Assembly (NCBI GenBank): GCA_023432075.1
Contig: JAEYVD010000654.1
Span: forward strand, 1 to 7,000
Direction: 5' to 3'
Origin: Pseudomonadota bacterium
GTDB taxonomy: Bacteria; Pseudomonadota; Gammaproteobacteria; Burkholderiales; Burkholderiaceae_B
DNA length: 7,000 nucleotides
Part shown: piece after piece, positions 5,333 through 7,000 of the stretch
How positions within the stretch are numbered: the stretch's first letter is position 1
Layout: every line of letters begins with the position of its first letter
Notes under the pieces: generated by a model
Databases searched by the model: none
Told to the model about the DNA's origin: nothing
Seen by the model: only the letters and a program-made list of their open reading frames with translations
Position numbers and translations under genes: made by a program

Positions 5333-6472
5333 TCAGGCCGCAAATGCGCGCGCGGCGCGCAGAATGCGTTCGATGTCTTCATGGTTGTTGTAAGCGCCGA
5401 CAGACAGGCGCACATAACCATACTCCACGACGCTTGCCACGACACCCGCCTGCGTCAAGTGCGCTAGCGCGGCCGCGGGATCGGCCACGCGCAGCGCCGT
5501 CGTCGTGCTGCGCGCGTCATCGCCCGGTGGCGACACGACCTGCGCCCCAAGGCTTCGCAGTCCATCGCTCAGCGCCTGCGACAGCTCGAGCACCCACGGC
5601 TCGATGCGCTCGGGCCGGGCCAGTTCGATCAAATCCAGCGCTCCCGCCCAGCCGGCAATGCCGGGATAGTTCAGGTTGCCGGTTTCAAGCCGCCGCGCGT
5701 CGCTGGCGTCCGACACCGCCGCCTGCAATTGCAGGCCGGACTTATCCAGCGTGGTCACGCCCGACGGCCCGATGTAGAACGGGTTCAACGCATCTAGCAA
5801 CCGAGGCGACACGTGCAGCAATCCCACCCCGAGCGGCCCCAGCATGCCCTTGTGCGCGCCGCACGCAAAGGCGTCGACGCGCCAGTCGTCCACCTGCGCA
5901 CGCAGCAGGCCCGCGCCCTGAATGCCATCCACGACCAGCCAGATGCCGTGCTCCGCGCACCGCCGTCCCAATTCCGCGATGTCGGTGCGAAAGCCGGTGC
6001 CGTACTGTACCCACGACACCGCAATCAATCGCGTGCGGGCGTCCACGTGCTGCCACAGGTCATCCACGGTAAAGCGATGCGCGCGCGCCTGCGCCACGCG
6101 CACCTGCACGCCGCGCCGGCGAAGGTTGAGCCACGGCAAGGCGTTCGAGGGATGCTCCTGGTCGTCGACGATCAGGTTGTCGCCGTCCTTCCAGGCCAGT
6201 CCCTGCGCGACCGTGTTCAATCCTTCGGTGGTGTTCTTGGTGAACGCCAGCCGGTGCGCGTCGCCGCCGATCAGCCGCGCCAGCCGCACGCGCAACGCGT
6301 CGGCGTCGCGCAGCCATTGCGGCTTGTCGCTGCGGGCATGCGTGATGCTGTCGAAGAATTCCCCCACCGCCGCCGACACGCGCGGCGACAACGGGCTGGT
6401 GTACGCGATGTTGGCGTATGCCTTGTCGCGCGTGATGGGAAACAACTGTCTGAATTCGTCCTGCCAAGCCAT
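5333..6472 (-). CDS. Class V aminotransferase-fold PLP enzyme (CefD/NifS-like superfamily)
   Basis: A 379-residue fold-type I PLP enzyme. Seen: FTKNTTEGLNTVA at 77-89 (cofactor phosphate site), DDQEHPSNALPW at 103-114 with His107 stacking on the ring, VVDGIQGAG at 180-188 with Asp182 and Gln185, CGAHKGMLGPLG at 204-215 with Schiff-base Lys208, ETGNLNYPG at 263-271, and the C-terminal VRLSVGAYNN with Arg355 for substrate carboxylate. The catalytic cysteine loop of IscS/SufS desulfurases is not visible, so an aminotransferase, epimerase or lyase role is more likely than classical sulfur donation. The start at 6472 (M-A-W-Q-D-E-F) is chosen because family proteins begin here and GGAG lies 10 bases upstream; the open frame extends to 6655 but would run through the divergent promoter region. 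It is probably the first gene of an operon with metY, 36 bp downstream. Confidence 0.85.
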   Translation of the reverse strand: MAWQDEFRQLFPITRDKAYANIAYTSPLSPRVSAAVGEFFDSITHARSDKPQWLRDADALRVRLARLIGGDAHRLAFTKNTTEGLNTVAQGLAWKDGDNLIVDDQEHPSNALPWLNLRRRGVQVRVAQARAHRFTVDDLWQHVDARTRLIAVSWVQYGTGFRTDIAELGRRCAEHGIWLVVDGIQGAGLLRAQVDDWRVDAFACGAHKGMLGPLGVGLLHVSPRLLDALNPFYIGPSGVTTLDKSGLQLQAAVSDASDARRLETGNLNYPGIAGWAGALDLIELARPERIEPWVLELSQALSDGLRSLGAQVVSPPGDDARSTTTALRVADPAAALAHLTQAGVVASVVEYGYVRLSVGAYNNHEDIERILRAARAFAA

Positions 6473-6549
6473 GCGCACCCTACTCCGCCAGACCATCCGG
6501 CATGCGGGCATTCTAGGTATATGACGCGCATCTGGATAAGGCTTAGTTT

Positions 6550-6563
6550 TCATATTGATATGA
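6550..6563. promoter_or_regulatory. Perfect 14-bp palindrome TCATATTGATATGA, possible operator
   Basis: Six-base arms TCATAT and ATATGA flank a TG centre, in the AT-rich part of the 168-bp region between the divergent aminotransferase (minus) and binding-protein (plus) genes. Its centre is about 53 bases before the likely start point of the TAGAAT promoter to its right, a position typical of activator sites. The regulator is unknown; LysR-type proteins are one candidate. Confidence 0.4.
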
Positions 6564-6597
6564 GTATTAAGTCGCTCGGCAAACCGCGCCCCGCCCA

Positions 6598-6603
6598 TAG
6601 AAT
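6598..6603 (+). promoter_or_regulatory. Candidate -10 box TAGAAT for the binding-protein gene
   Basis: TAGAAT matches the -10 consensus in 5 of 6 bases and lies 38 bases before the ATG at 6641. No acceptable -35 box is found 16-18 bases upstream (the bases there are CTCGGC-like). The promoter would therefore need an activator, consistent with the palindrome upstream. Confidence 0.3.
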
Positions 6604-6640
6604 TCGTGCCTCTCTTGCACACAACTACCTTGGGAACAGC

Positions 6641-7000
6641 ATGCGTTTGATTCATCTATTCAAGGCCGCGGGCGTGGCCGCCGCGATGACGCTTGCCGGC
6701 GCATCGCAGGCCGGCACGGTGGACACCATCAAGAAGCGCGGTGAACTGGTGTGCGGCGTCAGCCAAGGCTCGGCAGGCTTGTCGATTGCCGACAAGCAAG
6801 GCCGCTGGACCGGCCTTGACGCAGACCTGTGCCGCGCGCTGGCCGCCGCCGTACTGGGGGATCCGGAAAAGACCCGCTTCGTGCCGCTAAGCTCGCAGCA
6901 GCGCTTTCCGGCGCTGCAGTCCGGCGAGATCGATGTCCTGAACCGCAACACCACCATCACCTCGGGCCGCCGAGGCCGGGGGGGGCTCCGCGCCCCCCGC
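6641..7000 (+). CDS. Periplasmic amino-acid-binding protein of an ABC importer, AapJ/BztA type (partial)
   Basis: The first 120 codons of a solute-binding protein (family 3) that captures amino acids in the periplasm for an ABC importer; it runs off the right edge. A Sec signal peptide is clear: basic start, hydrophobic AAGVAAAMTLAG, and probable cleavage after GASQA (residue 24). The mature start VDTIKKRGELVCGVSQGSAGLS, written here in part, and GRWTGLDADLCRALAAAV, then FPALQSGEIDVLNRNTTIT, are typical of the general L-amino-acid (AapJ/BztA) branch. GGGAA just before the ATG is a modest ribosome binding site. After about residue 109 the expected conserved arginine-aspartate segment is replaced by a G/C-rich stretch (RRGRGGLRAPR); see the finding on the right end. 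A complete homologue has about 340 residues, so roughly two thirds would lie outside. Confidence 0.85.
   Translation, partial: MRLIHLFKAAGVAAAMTLAGASQAGTVDTIKKRGELVCGVSQGSAGLSIADKQGRWTGLDADLCRALAAAVLGDPEKTRFVPLSSQQRFPALQSGEIDVLNRNTTITSGRRGRGGLRAPR
6980..6998. other. GC-only hairpin inside the end of the binding-protein gene
   Basis: GGGGGGC (6980-6986) pairs perfectly with GCCCCCC (6992-6998) around a 5-base loop TCCGC. It is part of an 8-G run (6978-6985) in a coding region where relatives carry ordinary sequence. It may be a small inserted repeat or a sequence error near an assembly end. No T-run follows within the window, so it is not called a terminator. Confidence 0.4.

Noticed and set aside
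6473..6655. N-terminal extension of the aminotransferase to an ATG at 6655
   Set aside because: The added 61 residues match no family pattern, cover the AT-rich palindrome and promoter region, and would overlap the start of the divergent binding-protein gene. The ATG at 6472 fits the family start.

Overview
The window is GC-rich, gene-dense DNA with the codon style of a beta-proteobacterium. The protein families and their arrangement suggest an Alcaligenaceae-type genome (Achromobacter/Bordetella-like); this is an inference from style, not a database match. No rRNA, tRNA, CRISPR array, insertion sequence or phage gene is visible, and no stretch above 300 bases lacks a gene.

Left block (1-2530, minus strand): a tightly packed operon read right to left. 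It runs from a CxxC-type AhpD/carboxymuconolactone-decarboxylase-like protein, to an acyl-CoA-dehydrogenase-fold flavoprotein, to an SsuB/TauB-type ABC transporter ATPase, to the first codons of a further gene that leaves the window on the left. Successive complete genes overlap by ATGA (4 bp), so translational coupling is likely. The mix of an importer ATPase, a flavoprotein and a small thiol peroxidase-like protein resembles operons for uptake and oxidative breakdown of sulfonates, sulfones or related small organic compounds. The substrate cannot be read from the sequence.

Middle (2531-3594): a 134-bp divergent promoter region and, on the plus strand, an AraC-family regulator with an N-terminal cupin domain, which probably controls the left operon. 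It has no ATG start; TTG 2665 and GTG 2701 or 2710 are the candidates.

Right block (3607-6472, minus strand): a class V aminotransferase-fold PLP enzyme, then an O-acetylhomoserine sulfhydrylase (MetY type), then a broken alpha/beta hydrolase. The hydrolase keeps its Tat-like signal and N-terminal strand-loop and its C-terminal catalytic-His region, but the middle with the nucleophile is gone and the two ends are in different frames. The sequence is best explained by an internal deletion.

Far right (6473-7000): an AT-richer divergent promoter region with a perfect 14-bp palindrome, then the start of a plus-strand periplasmic amino-acid-binding protein (AapJ/BztA type) that runs off the edge. 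Its last ~35 bases are anomalously G/C-rich and fold back on themselves.

A plausible common theme is sulfur and amino-acid acquisition: an ABC importer with flavoprotein, sulfide incorporation by MetY, a PLP enzyme and an amino-acid importer. I see no convincing new system. The points most worth a second look are the deleted hydrolase, a 9-mer shared at the same distance from two start codons, the mixed oxidative/transport operon, and the odd right end.
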